A DNA stretch of 64,000 nt from contig NZ_CP127389.1 of the NCBI RefSeq assembly GCF_030271835.1, positions 310,001 through 374,000 on the forward strand. The letters run 5' to 3'. This DNA is from Proteus appendicitidis. GTDB taxonomy: Bacteria > Pseudomonadota > Gammaproteobacteria > Enterobacterales > Enterobacteriaceae. How positions within the stretch are numbered: position 1 is the first letter of the stretch; every line of letters begins with the position of its first letter. The notes beneath the pieces were generated by a model. It was not told where the DNA came from, searched no databases, and saw only the letters and a list, made by a program, of their open reading frames with translations. The translations under genes and the position numbers were made by a program. Shown here one piece after another: positions 34,473 through 43,159 of the stretch.

Positions 34473-35618
34473 ATGAGAGTAAAGGCAGCTTGGCGTGGCT
34501 TTAGTAGCGCATTTTCACGAGAAACTCATATGGCAGTCCGTAGCCCCGTTTTTCACTGGCTAAGCTGGCTATTTCCATTGATGTTGTTCACGTTAATTAG
34601 TGCTAACTTTTCTGAAGGCACATTGCTGAACTTGCCTGTTTCCGTGATCAATAACGATAATAGCCCGTTATCGAGAACACTGATCAGAGACTTAAATGCA
34701 GGCTCTCATGCGCAATTAAATACGTTAGATGGTAATCCACGCACTGCAATGGAGCGATTAGGTAGCGCAAAAGATTATGCGATATTGACCATTCCTCGAC
34801 ACTTTGAAAGTAAGGTATTAGCAGGAAAACAACCCACCACACGGATGTATTACAACGGGTTGTATTATGCTGCTGGGAGTTATGCAATACAGGATTTTAG
34901 TGGGCTTCTTGCAGAGCTTAATGCGCAATATCGCACTGTGTTAGCGCAAGAGATGAATAAACCTGTTCCTCCCTTGGCAAAAGTGACGCTCTCTTATGAC
35001 AGTTTATTTAATGCCAGTGGCAGCTATATTTATTATCAGCAATTTGCCGCTACGATCCATATGCTCCAGCTATTTGTCGTAACCTGTACGATTTATTCGT
35101 TGTCGCGCGGTAATATGCTATTGAATATTAAGCCCTTCACATTTGCACTGATTGGAAAACTTACGCCTTACACACTGTTTTTCTTAACCTTATTAATTGT
35201 TGAATTAGCGGCATTAGTGCATTTTTCGGGGGCGAAAGTGAACGGTAATCCGCTATATATGGTATTAGTGGGTTTCTTCTATATCATAGCGGCTCAAAGT
35301 GTGGGATTGCTGCTCTTTGCGTTTACCAATAGTGCGATAACGGCATACAGTATGATAGGTATGTTGGTGAGTATTGCCTTGGCATTTTCAGGCATGGCTG
35401 TACCTGAACTTTCGATGATCTTACCTGCGCGGATTATTTCTAATTTAGAGCCATTAACGCACGCCTTAAATGCGATGTTTGATATTTTCTTAAGAGAAGT
35501 ATCACTACAAGGCATTTTATATGTTTGTTCACTCTTACTGATTTATCCTTTTGCTATCGCCTTCTTAGTTCGCAAACGTATTTTTAAACGATTGGAATTA
35601 CAGGTAGGTGTCGCATGA
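34473..35618 (+). CDS. ABC-2 type permease, first copy
   Basis: This 381-residue inner-membrane protein has an N-terminal membrane helix (WLSWLFPLMLFTLISANF), a large periplasmic domain with LPVSVINNDNSPLSRTLIRDL (about residues 55-190), and five or six further helices towards the C-terminus (about 200-380). This layout fits the YhhJ/YbhR/YbhS permeases of efflux systems. It shares the LPV-VIN-D-SP--LIR pattern with the following gene, so the pair came from duplication. It overlaps the next gene by 4 bp. Confidence 0.85.
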   Translation: MRVKAAWRGFSSAFSRETHMAVRSPVFHWLSWLFPLMLFTLISANFSEGTLLNLPVSVINNDNSPLSRTLIRDLNAGSHAQLNTLDGNPRTAMERLGSAKDYAILTIPRHFESKVLAGKQPTTRMYYNGLYYAAGSYAIQDFSGLLAELNAQYRTVLAQEMNKPVPPLAKVTLSYDSLFNASGSYIYYQQFAATIHMLQLFVVTCTIYSLSRGNMLLNIKPFTFALIGKLTPYTLFFLTLLIVELAALVHFSGAKVNGNPLYMVLVGFFYIIAAQSVGLLLFAFTNSAITAYSMIGMLVSIALAFSGMAVPELSMILPARIISNLEPLTHALNAMFDIFLREVSLQGILYVCSLLLIYPFAIAFLVRKRIFKRLELQVGVA

Positions 35619-36781
35619 TGCAAATATACTTCCAAACCTTTAAGCGTGTTCTATTGGGTATGTTAGAAAAACCCATGTGGATGTTACTTATTGTTTCTCT
35701 ATGCATTATGAGTTTAGTGTATGCCAAACCTGTTTTATGGGATTTGCCTGTGGCTGTGATTAATCAAGATCATAGCCCAGCAAGTTATTCACTTATTCGG
35801 TCATTAAACTCGACACCTAAATTAAGCATTAAGAACTACGATAATTTAGATGAAGCTCGTCACGATATGATTATGCGTGAGCTTTTTGCCATCATTATTA
35901 TTCCAACTGATTTTGAGAAAAAATTATTAAATGGCAAAGATGTCACTGTGCCAGTCTTTGGTGATGCGACAAACCGTCTGGCTAGTGGGCAAATTCAACA
36001 AGAATTGATGTTGGCGTATCAACAGTTACTAGATGCTTACAATGGACGTATTTTGAGAAATGCAGGTTTTAGTGTTGAGCAATCAAACATCCTATTAAAG
36101 CCTATTCAGGGGGAAACCATTGCGATGTATAACCCAGGGGTAAGTTTTGCTGCGATTATTTTCCCAGGGTTATTAGTGATGTTATTACAACACTCCCTTT
36201 TAATTGCTTGTGTCCGCGTTAGTATCGCGGTGAGAAGCACACCAAAAGGAAAGCCTCCTTTGGCTGTGTATTTAGGGGCATTATCTGCACTTATTCCGAT
36301 TTGGTTATTTTTATCTGCAGTATTCTTTGCATTGTGGCCGTGGGTATTGGGATATCGCCAAGAAGCACCGCTTTATCAGGTTTGGATGCTGACTTTCCCA
36401 TTCTTATTGGCGGTCTTAGGGTTAGGTAAGTTAATTACAGAATGCTTACGCAGTGTTGAGATGATTTATCTGACACTGGCATTTGTGACTACACCTGTGT
36501 TCTATATTTCTGGCACGATTTGGCCACTACAAGCAATGCCTGACTGGGTCTTTGCCATTTCATCCGCATTACCTTCTACATGGGCAGTAAACGCCATGGC
36601 GGGAATTAACCAAATGGGGCTATCATTCCAAAGTATATTGGGTGATATTGTGATGATGCTCGTTTTAGGTGTGATTTATACCGTATTAGGTGTGCTGGTG
36701 GGGATGTTACGTAATGGTGAGCTAAGACATATTACGCATCAGTTTAAGCATTGGTTACATCATCGTGGAGAGTCAAAATAA
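35615..36781 (+). CDS. ABC-2 type permease, second copy
   Basis: This 388-residue paralogue of the preceding permease has an N-terminal helix (about 17-34), the periplasmic LPVAVINQDHSPASYSLIRSL segment, and C-terminal helices from about residue 180. It starts within the previous stop (ATGA). The pair would form a heterodimeric channel. The energy source is not encoded in the operon; an ATP-binding subunit would have to come from elsewhere. It ends at a terminator. Confidence 0.85.
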   Translation: MMQIYFQTFKRVLLGMLEKPMWMLLIVSLCIMSLVYAKPVLWDLPVAVINQDHSPASYSLIRSLNSTPKLSIKNYDNLDEARHDMIMRELFAIIIIPTDFEKKLLNGKDVTVPVFGDATNRLASGQIQQELMLAYQQLLDAYNGRILRNAGFSVEQSNILLKPIQGETIAMYNPGVSFAAIIFPGLLVMLLQHSLLIACVRVSIAVRSTPKGKPPLAVYLGALSALIPIWLFLSAVFFALWPWVLGYRQEAPLYQVWMLTFPFLLAVLGLGKLITECLRSVEMIYLTLAFVTTPVFYISGTIWPLQAMPDWVFAISSALPSTWAVNAMAGINQMGLSFQSILGDIVMMLVLGVIYTVLGVLVGMLRNGELRHITHQFKHWLHHRGESK

Positions 36782-36800
36782 AAAGCCCTTAAGGGCTTTT
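36781..36800. terminator. Bidirectional terminator after the permease operon
   Basis: This is a perfect 20-bp palindrome, AAAAGCCCTT with AAGGGCTTTT, overlapping the stop codons of the two convergent genes. Confidence 0.85.
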
Positions 36801-37534
36801 TATTTATCAATCTTGTAGATCTTATCTTTACTAATAATATTTACTATGTGGTGGCAACAGTCCATTGATAATTTTCTCGGTTCCCATTTTGAAATATCTA
36901 TTAATGAAAGACCGTGGTAACTCCAAGGAATAATACCGCTTACACCACATCCATAATGATTTAATTGATCTATAAATGTTTTGTTAAGTGTATCATATAT
37001 CTTTACTTCACCAATTTTAGTCATTCCTGAAACCCATAATGATCCGCCTCCTAATGTTTGCAAATTATCACAGATAAGATATTCATATTTTATTAATAGT
37101 CGTTTATAAATATGTCGAGCAATACCTATTGATCTATAATCTTCAAGGATAGTTATTCCTTTAATTTGTTTTCCATTTTTTATAATTAAATTATCAATAA
37201 AAGTAAAATCGTTATAAACAATGCGTCCTATAAGGCAATCGTCTTGTTCTTCATGCATTTCTAATGCAAGTAATGTATTAATTATTTGTGAGTCAAAATG
37301 ACCTAATTCTCGTAAATATAATGAATAATTAGAATAGAAGTCTTGTGTGCTACAACCCATTAAGACAATATCAGAATAGTAATGATACTCGCTACCTATT
37401 AAAGTAAATTCAGTGATTTTTAATAAATCGCCTTCATTTGTTAGATAAAAAAAGACTTCAGTGATTTCTTCTTTTATACATTCAGGTTTCTTACTGAGAT
37501 CTTTGATATAACTACTGGTAAAGTTTGGAGACAT
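36800..37534 (-). CDS. GNAT-fold acetyltransferase-like protein
   Basis: This 244-residue protein has the acetyl-CoA loop pattern of GNAT enzymes in ILEDYRSIGIARHIYKRLL (R-x-x-G-I-A, about residues 130-148), followed by LICDNLQTLGGGSLWVSG. That second segment recalls phage and plasmid GNAT-like proteins where a D-x-Q-T-x-G-x-x-L-W pattern precedes the last strand. The substrate is unknown. The gene is AT-rich relative to neighbours, which suggests transfer. It is downstream of a 116-residue unknown protein on the same strand (15 bp gap). Confidence 0.6.
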   Translation of the reverse strand: MSPNFTSSYIKDLSKKPECIKEEITEVFFYLTNEGDLLKITEFTLIGSEYHYYSDIVLMGCSTQDFYSNYSLYLRELGHFDSQIINTLLALEMHEEQDDCLIGRIVYNDFTFIDNLIIKNGKQIKGITILEDYRSIGIARHIYKRLLIKYEYLICDNLQTLGGGSLWVSGMTKIGEVKIYDTLNKTFIDQLNHYGCGVSGIIPWSYHGLSLIDISKWEPRKLSMDCCHHIVNIISKDKIYKIDK

Positions 37535-37549
37535 TACATTCTCACTATA

Positions 37550-37900
37550 CTAATGAATTGATAAATTATGATATTTAGACATGTAATAGAAAATAGAGGA
37601 TTTAATCTTTCTAATAAGATGAATAATATTTTTATTTAATTCAGGATACTGCGTATAAGGATCAACAATAATATTTATTTTTTCTTTTCGGTAAGATAAT
37701 TCGGTAAATGGAACAATATAAAAATTATTACTTTTATGATCATTTTTGATAATGACAATAAATAGTTGTTTATGAGAGTTTTGTCTTACTATAAGGCGAT
37801 GGATTGAAAAATGGATCTTAGTCACATCATCAACGAATGTATTAATAATTTCAGTAGAATGGCTAATAGTTTGTATAGAACGAGTATGTTCTGTTTTCAT
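37550..37900 (-). CDS. Unknown 116-residue protein
   Basis: I recognise no domain. I chose the ATG at 37900 (MKTEHTRSI), because an excellent AAGGAGG lies seven bases upstream; an earlier start lacks one. The protein is basic, rich in Ile, His and Lys, with a central beta-like stretch (LFIVIIKN, FYIVPF) and no signal peptide. It is AT-rich like its neighbour and likely co-transcribed with the GNAT-like gene. A paired function is possible but unsupported by motifs. Confidence 0.6.
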   Translation of the reverse strand: MKTEHTRSIQTISHSTEIINTFVDDVTKIHFSIHRLIVRQNSHKQLFIVIIKNDHKSNNFYIVPFTELSYRKEKINIIVDPYTQYPELNKNIIHLIRKIKSSIFYYMSKYHNLSIH

Positions 37901-38039
37901 ATAGCCTCCTTGAATTATTGATTTTATTGACAATAGAGTAACTTATTCATTAATCGTACAAAATATCTCCGATTTAGAATAGGTGAACTCTAAACTAACT
38001 TCAATAGTGTAACCTGTAATAAAAGAGTTAAATTTCTTG

Positions 38040-38071
38040 AATCCACTTCACAAATAACCATGAAGTGGATT
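38040..38071 (-). terminator. Hairpin after ubiV
   Basis: AATCCACTTCA (38040-38050) pairs with TGAAGTGGATT (38061-38071). The tail on the minus strand is only moderately T-rich, so termination is probable rather than certain. Confidence 0.55.
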
Positions 38072-38084
38072 TATCATCAAATCC

Positions 38085-38963
38085 TTACTCCACCAATTCC
38101 AATCCTGCCAATTTACGCCAATAACCGTTACAGTCATGATGATGAATGGTTGTAATGGGGTGTTGACCTTGCTCATTTTGGCGAAATTGTTGCAAGGTAT
38201 CAAAAATAGCGTCAGATTCAGGTGAAAGGCGAATAATATCCACTAAACCTGCCATTGATGTTTGATCGTTACCCAAGTTATAACAATAGCCACTTTGTGT
38301 TTGAATACCATTAAGAACAAATACTTGCTGATTTTCTTGTGAGAGCACTTCACGACCTTGTGGGTATTTTTGGCAACAGGTTTCACAATCATCTTTAGAA
38401 CGATTTTCAGAACGCGCAGTAAAACAGCGTGCGGAATAAGCTAAAGGAAGATGCCCATAAGCCAATACTTCAACTTCAAACTTATTGCGAATGCCTAATG
38501 TTTCACATTGATTTAAAAGATTATTTAACCACTCGCGAGAAAGCTCCACAGGCATACACCAACGCATCATGCCTTGCTTATGTAACAAACGTAGTGCATA
38601 AGCGTTGTAGCAGTTAAGCCCGTGACCTGCGACAAAAGGAAGATTGCGCTCGTAAAGCATATTAATTACGCCAAAATCATGGGCTTCAACTAAAAACTCG
38701 CCATTATCAACCAGCTTAGTAATTTCTTTCAATTCAGAAGGGGCTTGTAATAACGCTAAGGTAGAAAGAACCACTTGTTTGCCACTTTTAGCGACTTCTT
38801 TGGCGAGGTTTATCCAATCTTGAGGCTTGGTTTCTCTGCGTTTGCTGCACACTGTTTCGCCTAAATAAATAATATCAGCGTCGCACTGTTTTGCTTTTTC
38901 GTAGAACGCTTCAAGTGTCTCTTTTTGCCAATAATAAAGTACAGATCCTAATGCATATTTCAT
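38085..38963 (-). CDS. ubiV: U32 family ubiquinone hydroxylation factor UbiV
   Basis: UbiV and UbiU form a 4Fe-4S heterodimer needed for oxygen-independent hydroxylation in ubiquinone synthesis. Starting at the ATG at 38963 (MKYALGSVLYYW) gives 292 residues, the E. coli length; an in-frame start 13 codons upstream overlaps ubiU. Cluster cysteines are visible in ETVCSKRR, ARCFTARSE and DDCETCC. The gene lies 13 bp after ubiU. It is likely needed under anaerobic growth. Confidence 0.95.
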   Translation of the reverse strand: MKYALGSVLYYWQKETLEAFYEKAKQCDADIIYLGETVCSKRRETKPQDWINLAKEVAKSGKQVVLSTLALLQAPSELKEITKLVDNGEFLVEAHDFGVINMLYERNLPFVAGHGLNCYNAYALRLLHKQGMMRWCMPVELSREWLNNLLNQCETLGIRNKFEVEVLAYGHLPLAYSARCFTARSENRSKDDCETCCQKYPQGREVLSQENQQVFVLNGIQTQSGYCYNLGNDQTSMAGLVDIIRLSPESDAIFDTLQQFRQNEQGQHPITTIHHHDCNGYWRKLAGLELVE

Positions 38964-38976
38964 TTTCGTATCCTTA

Positions 38977-39972
38977 TTATTGCCATTTACGGTGATAAGC
39001 ACCCAATGTTGTTTGTGTTCCTTCTGAAATCTTTCCTAGCGCGTTCATCCAACGTGGATTAGTGCTAAAACCTTGAGGATCTTTTTTGCATTGATCAATG
39101 GCTGCACGCCAAACTCTCGCCACTTCTGTCACATAGGCAGGGCTACGTTGACGACCTTCAATTTTAACTGACGCAATATTCATCGCCATTAATTCAGGTA
39201 AGAGTGAAAGAGTATTGAGGCTGGTCGGCTCTTCTAATGCGTGATAACAATTTTCATCAACAAAATAGCGACCTTTACACAGTGTTGGGTAGCCCGCATT
39301 TTCATCAGGTGAATAGCGGTCTATCAAAACATCATTAAGGCGAGATTCCATTCCTTGCGGTGTTTGTTGCCAACGTACAAAACGCGCAGGAGAGCAAGCA
39401 CCTACCGTATTTGGCGATTCACCTGTTAAATAGGAAGAGAGATAGCATCTACCTTCAGCCATAATACATAAACTGCCAAAGGCAAAAACTTCTAAAGGTA
39501 CAGGGCTATTTTGTGCTAACTGTTTAACTTGATGAATAGATAGAACACGAGGAAGAACAATACGAGCCACATCAAAGTTACGTTGATAAAACTCAATCGC
39601 TTGTGTATTGGTTGTTGAGGCTTGTACTGAAACATGACGTTCAATATGAGGATAACGCTCTGCAGCGTACTCTAACATGGCGATATCCGCTAAGATAAGA
39701 GCATCAGCGCCTAAAGATGCCGCCATATCAACGGCTTTTTGCCAGCGTTCAAATCCATCAGGGTGAGCAAAGGTGTTTATTGCAATATGCAATTTTCGCT
39801 GGTGGCGATGAACATAATTAACCGCCTCTTGTAACTTCTTTTCTGTGAAATTTAAACCAGCAAAATGTCTTGCATTAGTATCATCTTTTAAGCCGATATA
39901 AACGGCATCCGCACCATTATCTATGGCCGCTTTTAAGGCAGGTAAATTACCCGCAGGGCACAGCAATTCCAT
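38977..39972 (-). CDS. ubiU: U32 family ubiquinone hydroxylation factor UbiU
   Basis: This 331-residue partner of UbiV matches E. coli YhbU throughout (MELLCPAGNLPALK at the start; FGSLCIMAEGRCYLSSYL and GACSPARF supplying cluster cysteines). I chose the ATG at 39972, with AGGGAAG six bases upstream; a GTG two codons earlier would overlap that signal. It is divergent from ubiT. I looked for an FNR-type site in the 216-bp interval and found none convincing. Confidence 0.95.
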   Translation of the reverse strand: MELLCPAGNLPALKAAIDNGADAVYIGLKDDTNARHFAGLNFTEKKLQEAVNYVHRHQRKLHIAINTFAHPDGFERWQKAVDMAASLGADALILADIAMLEYAAERYPHIERHVSVQASTTNTQAIEFYQRNFDVARIVLPRVLSIHQVKQLAQNSPVPLEVFAFGSLCIMAEGRCYLSSYLTGESPNTVGACSPARFVRWQQTPQGMESRLNDVLIDRYSPDENAGYPTLCKGRYFVDENCYHALEEPTSLNTLSLLPELMAMNIASVKIEGRQRSPAYVTEVARVWRAAIDQCKKDPQGFSTNPRWMNALGKISEGTQTTLGAYHRKWQ

Positions 39973-40188
39973 CTTCACTTCCCTTTAGAAATTAAGAATG
40001 ATCAGAAATTGTAATAAGCAAGATAAAAAAAGGTTTTGATTTAGGGCAGAGAACTTTGTTTTTTGCTTAAGTAAAATCAGAGAACACAAAATGTGAGCAA
40101 CGGATTAACGGAATATTGATATAGGATCGCAGAATATCTGTTCATCTCTGGCACAATAGCCCCTAATTTTATTTATAGGAGTCCGAAC

Positions 40189-40722
40189 GTGTTTAATAAA
40201 ATTCGTACCCACTTGGTTAAAGAGGGGCCTCGTTTTTTACGTTATCCCTTACAAGTCACCCCATTTGCTCTGCAACGCGATATTTTAGAACAGTTTTTAA
40301 GCTGGCAATTTCGTGAATCTTTAGCGGAAGGCGATTTGCACTTTCTAGAGAATAAATGGCTAAAAGTTGAGATAAGAGACTTACATTTACAGTGGTTTAT
40401 CAGTGTTCGTGATGATAAATTAGTGGTTAGTCGCTTAGAAAAAGAAGATGTCAGCTTTAGTGGAAATGCAAATGATCTTATTTTAATTGCTGCGCGCAAA
40501 GAAGATCCTGACACCTTATTTTTCCAACGTCGTCTACAAATTGAGGGTGATACAGAACTCGGGTTATATGTTAAGAACCTGATGGACGCAATTGAATTAG
40601 ACTCAATGCCATCTGTGTTGCGTTTTGGTTTATTACAACTGGCTGAGTTTGTAAAAAGTGGGCTTCAAGAAGAAACCGAAGACACTCTACACAGCCATGA
40701 ACTGAGCTCAACTTCATGCTAA
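40189..40722 (+). CDS. ubiT: SCP2-domain ubiquinone synthesis accessory factor UbiT
   Basis: This 177-residue protein is a single SCP2-like lipid-binding domain. Conserved stretches are TPFALQRDILEQ, LSWQFRESL, DPDTLFFQRRLQIEGDTELGLYVKNLMD. It works with UbiUV in anaerobic ubiquinone synthesis. It starts at GTG with TAGGAG upstream. Its last seven bases overlap yhbS. The order ubiVU/ubiT-yhbS is that of E. coli. Confidence 0.94.
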   Translation: MFNKIRTHLVKEGPRFLRYPLQVTPFALQRDILEQFLSWQFRESLAEGDLHFLENKWLKVEIRDLHLQWFISVRDDKLVVSRLEKEDVSFSGNANDLILIAARKEDPDTLFFQRRLQIEGDTELGLYVKNLMDAIELDSMPSVLRFGLLQLAEFVKSGLQEETEDTLHSHELSSTSC

Positions 40723-41219
40723 TACGTGTTGAAATTCCCGTTGATATTCCAGCTATTGATAACCTTTTACGTCAAGCGTTTCCTACAGGTGCAGAAGCTG
40801 ATTTAGTGGGACATTTACGAGAAGAGGGACTGCTGACATTAGGTATGGTCGCAGTAGATGATGAAGGCCATGTTATGGGTTACATTGGCTTTACTCCGGT
40901 TGATGTTGATGGTGTAGATTGCCAGTGGGTAGGGCTTGCACCTCTTGCTGTTGCACCTGATTTCCAGCGCCAAGGTATTGGACGCCAACTGATTAATGAA
41001 GGATTAGATAGCCTAAATGAATTTGGTTATGGCGCTGTGGTGGTGTTAGGTGAGCCAGAGTACTATCAAAAGTCAGGCTTTATTACTGCAAAATCACAAG
41101 GGTTACATTGCAAATGGCCTGACACAGAAGAGGCATTTCAGTTCTATGCTCTCGATAATGGTAATGTTGAAAATATTCATGGTTTAGTGAATTTTTCGCC
41201 ATTATTTGATGAGGTTTAG
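40716..41219 (+). CDS. yhbS: GNAT family N-acetyltransferase YhbS
   Basis: This 167-residue GNAT enzyme has the acetyl-CoA motif PDFQRQGIGRQLI (about residues 86-98). MLIRVEIPVDIPAIDNLLR at the start and YGAVVVLGEPEYYQKSGF match E. coli YhbS. The substrate is not established. It starts inside the end of ubiT, implying coupling. Confidence 0.93.
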   Translation: MLIRVEIPVDIPAIDNLLRQAFPTGAEADLVGHLREEGLLTLGMVAVDDEGHVMGYIGFTPVDVDGVDCQWVGLAPLAVAPDFQRQGIGRQLINEGLDSLNEFGYGAVVVLGEPEYYQKSGFITAKSQGLHCKWPDTEEAFQFYALDNGNVENIHGLVNFSPLFDEV

Positions 41220-41232
41220 TCGAGCAGGTCGC

Positions 41233-41520
41233 TTATCGCGTTAAATATAACACAATGTCTGAAGGCTGGTCTTTGATCAGCTTTTCTTTTTGTGTTTTCT
41301 TCAATTGTTTTAATTGGTATTCAAGTTGAGAAGCACGTTGTCGAGAGCCTATTTGGCAATGAAACTCTAATAACAAAGGTCCTTTTCCTTTGAGGGCTTT
41401 AGCACCAGTTCCATTCTGGTGCTGAGTAAAGCGTCGCTCAACATTTGTCGTTATTCCGGTATAAAGATAGCCAAGACGATTTCTGACAATATAGAGTGAC
41501 CACACTGTATCAGCCATCAT
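41233..41520 (-). CDS. yhbQ: GIY-YIG nuclease-fold protein YhbQ
   Basis: This 95-residue protein has the GIY-YIG core ([25 protein letters not shown]), with the catalytic arginine in VERR and the family glutamate in LLLEFH region. It matches E. coli YhbQ, which has reported DNA endonuclease activity. Two consecutive ATGs could start it. It faces yhbS convergently, as in E. coli. Confidence 0.92.
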   Translation of the reverse strand: MMADTVWSLYIVRNRLGYLYTGITTNVERRFTQHQNGTGAKALKGKGPLLLEFHCQIGSRQRASQLEYQLKQLKKTQKEKLIKDQPSDIVLYLTR

Positions 41521-41737
41521 TTTTTCCTTTTCGTGCTACTTTCTCTTTTGATAAATAATATTTCTTAATTTTTTAAGTGAGTAATTTATCGCGTTATCAA
41601 AATAAAATCTATTAGATATATCAATATGTTGTGAAATATTTGTGACAATAAGTTTTGTTATTTAAAAAATAACATTCAATTTTTTTGAAAATGAACAGCA
41701 ATTATTGCTAATTTTAAAATTAAACTAAAGCGCATAA

Positions 41738-41753
41738 TATGATCCACATCACA
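41738..41753 (+). promoter_or_regulatory. Candidate CRP site before the YhcN-family gene
   Basis: TATGA-TCCACA-TCACA matches the CRP consensus TGTGA-N6-TCACA at 9 of 10 positions. It sits about 52 bp before the ATG. The site is palindromic but lies in AT-rich DNA; the match is suggestive only. Confidence 0.4.
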
Positions 41754-41804
41754 GAGAGACACTCCGCGATAACTAACAAAATTAGAATTTATTTGGAGCA
41801 TATT

Positions 41805-42056
41805 ATGAAAAAATCTACATTAATCGCTGCTACATTAGCTTTAAGTGCTATTTCATTCGGTTCAATCGCATCTGATAGCGTATCAAAAAGCCCGTCAGTG
41901 AATGGTGAGTATATCACAATCACAGGTAACGATACTTTAGATGGTTTAACTACTAAGATTGCCCAAATCGCAAAAGATGAAGGTGCAAAAAGTTTTAAAG
42001 TTGTAGGCGCAACAGGTGATAATTACCTCACTGTAAATGCTGAAATTTATCGTTAA
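41805..42056 (+). CDS. DUF1471 (YhcN/BhsA-type) small periplasmic protein
   Basis: This 83-residue protein has a Sec signal peptide (MKKSTLIAATLALSAISFGSIA) and a single DUF1471 domain (YITITG-NDTLDGLTTKIAQIA-DEGAKSFKVVGA-GDNYLTVNAEIY). Relatives such as BhsA, McbA and YhcN are stress-linked periplasmic proteins that influence biofilm and copper or acid response. The ATG at 41805 has GGAG seven bases upstream. It is inserted between yhbQ and yhbP, which are adjacent in E. coli. Confidence 0.88.
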   Translation: MKKSTLIAATLALSAISFGSIASDSVSKSPSVNGEYITITGNDTLDGLTTKIAQIAKDEGAKSFKVVGATGDNYLTVNAEIYR

Positions 42057-42088
42057 TTTTAATTATTCTCGATAAATAACCTGTAATA

Positions 42089-42151
42089 AGAGACACGCGG
42101 TAAGACGCTCGTTTTGATGATATAATTATCAACTAAACAGCGTCTCTTTTT
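42089..42151 (+). terminator. Composite hairpin after the DUF1471 gene
   Basis: AGAGAC (42089-42094) can pair with GTCTCT (42142-42147), enclosing a TTGAT/ATCAA hairpin, and is followed by five T. The long enclosed loop lowers confidence. Confidence 0.45.
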
Positions 42152-42170
42152 GTATCTATACAGGTTTATT

Positions 42171-42611
42171 ATGTCTTCTTTAGATTCGATCAAAATAATT
42201 AAACAATATATTCGAAGCAACCATGTGTTTACCTTATGTACAACTCGTTCATTAGGTGATATTTGGTGTGCAAATTGTTTTTATTGGTTCGATGAAAGCC
42301 AGATGAGACTTGTTTTTCTTTCTGAAAAGAAAACGCGTCATGCTCAAATGATGCAGGAAAATTCATTAGTTGCAGGGGGTATTAGTACGCAAGAAATTGC
42401 AGTATCTGATCTACAAGGTATTCAATTCACTGGCTCTGTTGCTTTACTGGCAGGTCAGGACGACATCAACGCAAGAAAACATTATTGTTTACGCTTTCCT
42501 GTCGCATTAGCCGCCATCCATGTACCTTTATGGGAATTACAATTACAAGAAATTAAAATGGTCAATAATCAGTTAGGTTTTGGGACTAAGCTGTATTGGC
42601 AGCGTGATTAA
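42171..42611 (+). CDS. yhbP: UPF0306 protein YhbP (flavin-reductase-like fold)
   Basis: This 146-residue protein starts at ATG 42171. It shows the YhbP pattern of a split-barrel, FMN-binding-like fold: CTTRSLGDIWCANCFYWFD, EKKTRHAQMM, RFPVALAAI and LGFGTKLYW. The function is uncharacterised; some relatives bind flavin. Gene order ubiT-yhbS-yhbQ-yhbP agrees with E. coli apart from the inserted small gene. Confidence 0.9.
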   Translation: MSSLDSIKIIKQYIRSNHVFTLCTTRSLGDIWCANCFYWFDESQMRLVFLSEKKTRHAQMMQENSLVAGGISTQEIAVSDLQGIQFTGSVALLAGQDDINARKHYCLRFPVALAAIHVPLWELQLQEIKMVNNQLGFGTKLYWQRD

Positions 42612-42637
42612 GCTGATTATTTTTTCTTAAATTCCTT

Positions 42638-43000
42638 TTATTCCCAAAAATAATGATTCTTCTGTTCCCACCCTTTTAAAGACATACATGAAGTATAGAA
42701 GGTTCTTCTGTCTTCTTGATTAATGTCTTCAACATAGCTTTCTGTCATTGGTACGCGTTCAGTGTAGGTTTTTTTATCACCACAATGGTCTTTATCATCT
42801 TTACGACACGTCTTTTGCACATCACGATAAACAGTACGTTGTAGCACTTCTTTGCGGATAGGATAGCGAGTATTGGCATCGAGATCGCAAATTAGCTTTG
42901 CTTCTTGCAATGTGTAATCTGATGCACCTTTGGGTTCCCAAGTACTGCTGCAACCCGAAAGTAAAATTATTGAAAACAAAGGGAAAAGTGCTAATTTCAT
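42638..43000 (-). CDS. Putative small lipoprotein with cysteine-rich C-terminus
   Basis: The start at ATG 43000 gives a 120-residue lipoprotein (MKLALFPLFSIILLSGC, lipidated cysteine at 17). An earlier in-frame start is not excluded. The mature part has four more cysteines (LICDL, KTCRKDD, DHCGDK, SCMSL), which may form disulfides in the periplasm. I recognise no domain. No strong ribosome binding site is visible. Confidence 0.7.
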   Translation of the reverse strand: MKLALFPLFSIILLSGCSSTWEPKGASDYTLQEAKLICDLDANTRYPIRKEVLQRTVYRDVQKTCRKDDKDHCGDKKTYTERVPMTESYVEDINQEDRRTFYTSCMSLKGWEQKNHYFWE

Positions 43001-43123
43001 ATCAAATATCATCATAAAAAGAATAGTCAAGAGCGTTAATAATAAAACAAAACTAATTACTTTGACCATCTTTTTTGAAAATGATTCGCATTTGATAACG
43101 GAGGTGATTAAGTAAGAATGGTA

Positions 43124-43153
43124 AGAAAAAAGCCCATTATATAAATGGGCTTT
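43124..43153 (-). terminator. Terminator of the nrdDG operon
   Basis: AAAGCCCATT (43129-43138) pairs with AATGGGCTTT (43144-43153); on the minus strand it is followed by a T run. It lies just after the small gene at 43160. Confidence 0.8.
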
Positions 43154-43159
43154 TAAGGA

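Noticed and set aside
38085-39002. Longer start for ubiV overlapping ubiU
   Set aside because: The extra 13 residues are read from the end of ubiU; MKYALGSV matches family starts.
39973-40188. FNR site between ubiU and ubiT
   Set aside because: I looked for TTGAT-N4-ATCAA because the genes work anaerobically, but only partial matches are present (for example near 40116).
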